The notes under the pieces are model-generated. The model saw only the letters and a list, made by a program, of their open reading frames with translations, searched no databases and was not told where the DNA came from. This document shows positions 13,071 through 15,219 of a DNA stretch of 15,219 nt, in pieces (position 1 is the stretch's first letter; each line of letters opens with the position of its first letter). A program made the position numbers and the translations under genes. Source of the DNA: Lachnospiraceae bacterium UBA7481 (GTDB taxonomy: Bacteria; Bacillota; Clostridia; Lachnospirales; Lachnospiraceae); NCBI GenBank assembly GCA_002478505.1, contig DLOP01000007.1, forward strand, positions 1-15,219. The letters are read 5' to 3'.

Positions 13071-15059
13071 ATGAAAAATACAGTATTTATTTTAGGTGTC
13101 AGCTTGGCGCTTCTGTTTACCGCTTGTTCGAAGAGCGCCGGTCAGGAGGAAGTAAGTGTTAATGCTGCCGGTGAAATTACGTCGGATGAAAATATGTTGG
13201 ACGGGAATATGGAAACGGATGATCCAGATGATGTGGCAGTAGGATATGAAGGCGAGTGGTATCGAACAGACGTGGCATCTTACCAGTGGGCAAGAATTGT
13301 TATCAGCGATTGGAAAGAGGGGGAGTCGTTTGATGTGACGCTTGATGCAATGTATTCATCAAAGAGCGGAGTGGCAGAAGGAACAGCAACATTTATAGAG
13401 GAAGATATGGCTGTGTTGTATGATGAGGATTTGGAAACCAATTTGCAAAATAAGGATGGCGACCATGGCATTTATTTTCATTTCCTTGAAGATTCTATTG
13501 AAGTCACCCATGATGCGTATGTACGGTCGTGGTTTGGCGGCGGAGGAGGTGCAGCGGGAACCTATATCCAAGGGGAAGTGGAATATACGAACTGTACTGA
13601 TGTAAGTGAGATTTTTACGGAGAATGAGTTGGAGCAGATACAGGAGCTTTTAGGCGAAAAATATGATCCGTTATTTAAAAATTTGATAGAATTTGGCGAA
13701 ATAAAGGAATATCCATTTGATAAAGTATGTATGTGGATGGCATACAGCCCCGATTATTCTGAGCGGTGTTATATTACGATTTATGAAGATGGACAGATTT
13801 ATATTGAATATATTGAACGTCATTTTGATTCGGACGCGGAAAAAGAATTTTACACCAACAGCAAAAACGCGGAAATGCCGGATGACGAGCTGTTAAGTGT
13901 GGAATGGGAAGAGATCAAGGCGTTGGATATCCCTGAGGATATGCTGGCATATTGGATGGTGCTGAATAGCAAGATGCCGTTTATCAGCTATGGTGAAGGC
14001 AATCAGGAATTTTACTGGGATGAGTATTTTTGGCTCTACGGAAGTCCCAGCGGGGATGACCGGGAAAGATGGACGGATTATGATGAATTTGTGCTGGCTG
14101 ACCTGAACAATGATGGTGGAAATGAGCTTATCCTATACTATGGTGGAGTGGGGTATGCAGAAGTATTTCACTATGAAGATAATGCGGTGTATGGTTTCCA
14201 GTCCGTATTTAGACATATGAATCCTGTTTATACGAATGGGATCTATGGGGGCAGTGACAGCGCAGCTCATGGTTATTACAGCCAGCTTACGGAATTAGAC
14301 AAAGACGGCTATGCGGAAGAAACGGTTGCAGAATTTTGGTCCGGTAATGTTGATAATATTGTTTATGAAATAGGAGGCGTAAGCGTATCTCAGGAAGAAT
14401 ATGAAGAATTTCAGCAGAACATAGAAGAAACCGGACGGGCAGAAGATATTCCTTATGTGGGACTGGATGCCTGCCTTCTGGGAGGTTTGTCGGAAGAAGA
14501 ACTGTATATGGTAAAGCATGTAGAAGTATTGCCGATGAATGATTCGCTGTCATATCCGATGGAGCCGGAGATAAGGCAGGCATATTATGGCGTATTAACA
14601 GGTGAAAAGGAATTGATCAGCGTAACGGATGACCAGCAAAGGTTTTATCTGGACGATTATCAGAAACAGAACGGTAAGAGCATTTTGTATTTCAGCATCG
14701 TGGATATGGATCAGGATGGGATATACGAGGTAGTATTAAGTTGTTCGCATGATACAACGCAGATCCTGCATTATGCAGATGGAGATGTATATAGTTATCG
14801 ATATCATTATGGCGGATATGGCGATGATGAAATAGGTATCATGTCAAATCAGGGAATTTTCGAAATGGGAAGTATCTATGAAGATCGGAAGACGACTTAT
14901 CATTATGGAAAAATCGTTTCCTTTACCGAGGACGGATGTGATATCCAGGAAGTGGGACAAAGCGATGAACGGCGGGGAGACTGGTACGACAGGATCAATG
15001 ATGACAGGATACGTTATCATTACTTTTCGGAGGAGCTGATTGAGCAGTATTTCAGGTGA
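13071..15059 (+). CDS. Large lipoprotein with two DxDxDG calcium-loop motifs, function unknown
   Basis: From ATG 13071 the protein is 662 aa and starts MKNTVFILGVSLALLFTAC, a clean lipoprotein signal with lipobox FTAC (Cys 19). The in-frame ATG at 13035 would add twelve mostly charged residues before it and is less likely, although the ribosome site for 13071 (GAGAGA, about 13055-13060) is weak; coupling to the preceding gene may help. An acidic linker leads to a beta-rich N-terminal domain (about residues 50-190) with a glycine stretch (FGGGGGAAG). Loops D344-L-N-N-D-G-G-N-E352 and D545-M-D-Q-D-G-I-Y-E553 each precede a hydrophobic strand (LILYY, VVLSC), as in FG-GAP/VCBS-like calcium-binding repeats. 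The Tyr- and acid-rich middle has no recognised enzyme motif. It is the last gene of the cluster in this window. A surface binding or sensing role is inference. Confidence 0.75.
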   Translation: MKNTVFILGVSLALLFTACSKSAGQEEVSVNAAGEITSDENMLDGNMETDDPDDVAVGYEGEWYRTDVASYQWARIVISDWKEGESFDVTLDAMYSSKSGVAEGTATFIEEDMAVLYDEDLETNLQNKDGDHGIYFHFLEDSIEVTHDAYVRSWFGGGGGAAGTYIQGEVEYTNCTDVSEIFTENELEQIQELLGEKYDPLFKNLIEFGEIKEYPFDKVCMWMAYSPDYSERCYITIYEDGQIYIEYIERHFDSDAEKEFYTNSKNAEMPDDELLSVEWEEIKALDIPEDMLAYWMVLNSKMPFISYGEGNQEFYWDEYFWLYGSPSGDDRERWTDYDEFVLADLNNDGGNELILYYGGVGYAEVFHYEDNAVYGFQSVFRHMNPVYTNGIYGGSDSAAHGYYSQLTELDKDGYAEETVAEFWSGNVDNIVYEIGGVSVSQEEYEEFQQNIEETGRAEDIPYVGLDACLLGGLSEEELYMVKHVEVLPMNDSLSYPMEPEIRQAYYGVLTGEKELISVTDDQQRFYLDDYQKQNGKSILYFSIVDMDQDGIYEVVLSCSHDTTQILHYADGDVYSYRYHYGGYGDDEIGIMSNQGIFEMGSIYEDRKTTYHYGKIVSFTEDGCDIQEVGQSDERRGDWYDRINDDRIRYHYFSEELIEQYFR

Positions 15060-15104
15060 ATAGATTTGAAAATTTTTATAAATCAATTAATTCGTTTTTG
15101 GGGA

Positions 15105-15129
15105 AAAAAGCGCCGCAAATTGCGTTTTT
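15105..15129 (+). terminator. Possible weak terminator after the lipoprotein operon
   Basis: A5 (15105-15109), a bulged G, CGC (15111-15113) can pair with GCGTTTTT (15122-15129); alternatively CGCA/TGCG (15114-15117, 15121-15124) forms a tight stem before the T-run. The A-run and T-run on opposite sides would let it work in both directions. The GC stem is short, so efficiency is doubtful. The remaining bases to 15219 are AT-rich and show no gene; a TATACT at 15168-15173 has no well-spaced -35. Confidence 0.4.
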
Positions 15130-15219
15130 CAGCAGTCTTGAAAAGCCTGACGAAAGATAGAAGAATTTATACTAATAAAGATGTTACATAAAACAATAAA
15201 CAAAAATTGCGCAAAATAT

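Noticed and set aside
15138..15173. Possible promoter TTGAAA to TATACT near the right edge
   Set aside because: The spacer is 24 bases, far from the usual 16-18, and no downstream gene is visible.

Overview
The window looks like an accessory region from a low-to-moderate-GC Gram-positive, probably a gut-type Clostridia (Lachnospiraceae-like) bacterium. The clues are strong AGGAGG-type ribosome sites, the Firmicutes-type (T7SSb) secretion genes, a PF06541-type membrane protein, several lipobox lipoproteins, and the AT-leaning codon use. The organism is inferred from style, not from a marker gene.

Left edge (1-587): the last ~80 residues of an unidentified protein run in from outside the window. 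A short, decayed Rhs/YD-repeat relic follows at once, with two in-frame stops and at least two frame changes. This looks like the tail of an orphan polymorphic-toxin array.

Centre (636-6929): a tightly spaced plus-strand operon encodes the core of a type VII secretion system. In order these are a small acidic single-span membrane protein in the essA position, the ubiquitin-like EsaB/YukD, the membrane protein EssB/YukC, and the large FtsK/SpoIIIE-type ATPase EssC (1454 aa, three Walker A motifs). The first two genes overlap. A perfect 8-bp hairpin sits just before the essC ribosome site. No WXG100 (EsxA) substrate, LXG toxin or EsaA gene is in the window.

Boundary (6952-7551): on the minus strand is the C-terminal remnant of an Rpn/PD-(D/E)XK transposase-family protein, ending in a heptad coiled coil built from 21-bp repeats.

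Right half (7621-15059): a plus-strand run of surface or membrane proteins. It contains a leucine-rich-repeat lipoprotein (ten exact 22-residue units), a 459-aa lipoprotein, an AT-rich signal-anchored protein, a multi-span PF06541-type membrane protein, and two more large lipoproteins. Three of the four lipoproteins carry DxDxDG-type (calcium-loop-like) motifs. Three have an obviously repetitive or low-complexity acidic tether after the lipobox. One has regularly spaced YD-like repeats at its C-terminus. The promoter and RBS layout suggests three transcripts, starting near 7590, near 10990 (or read through) and near 11750.

The secretion core would drive export of WXG/LXG-type substrates encoded elsewhere. 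The lipoprotein cluster would be displayed on the outer face of the membrane. Whether the two are functionally linked cannot be decided from the sequence alone.
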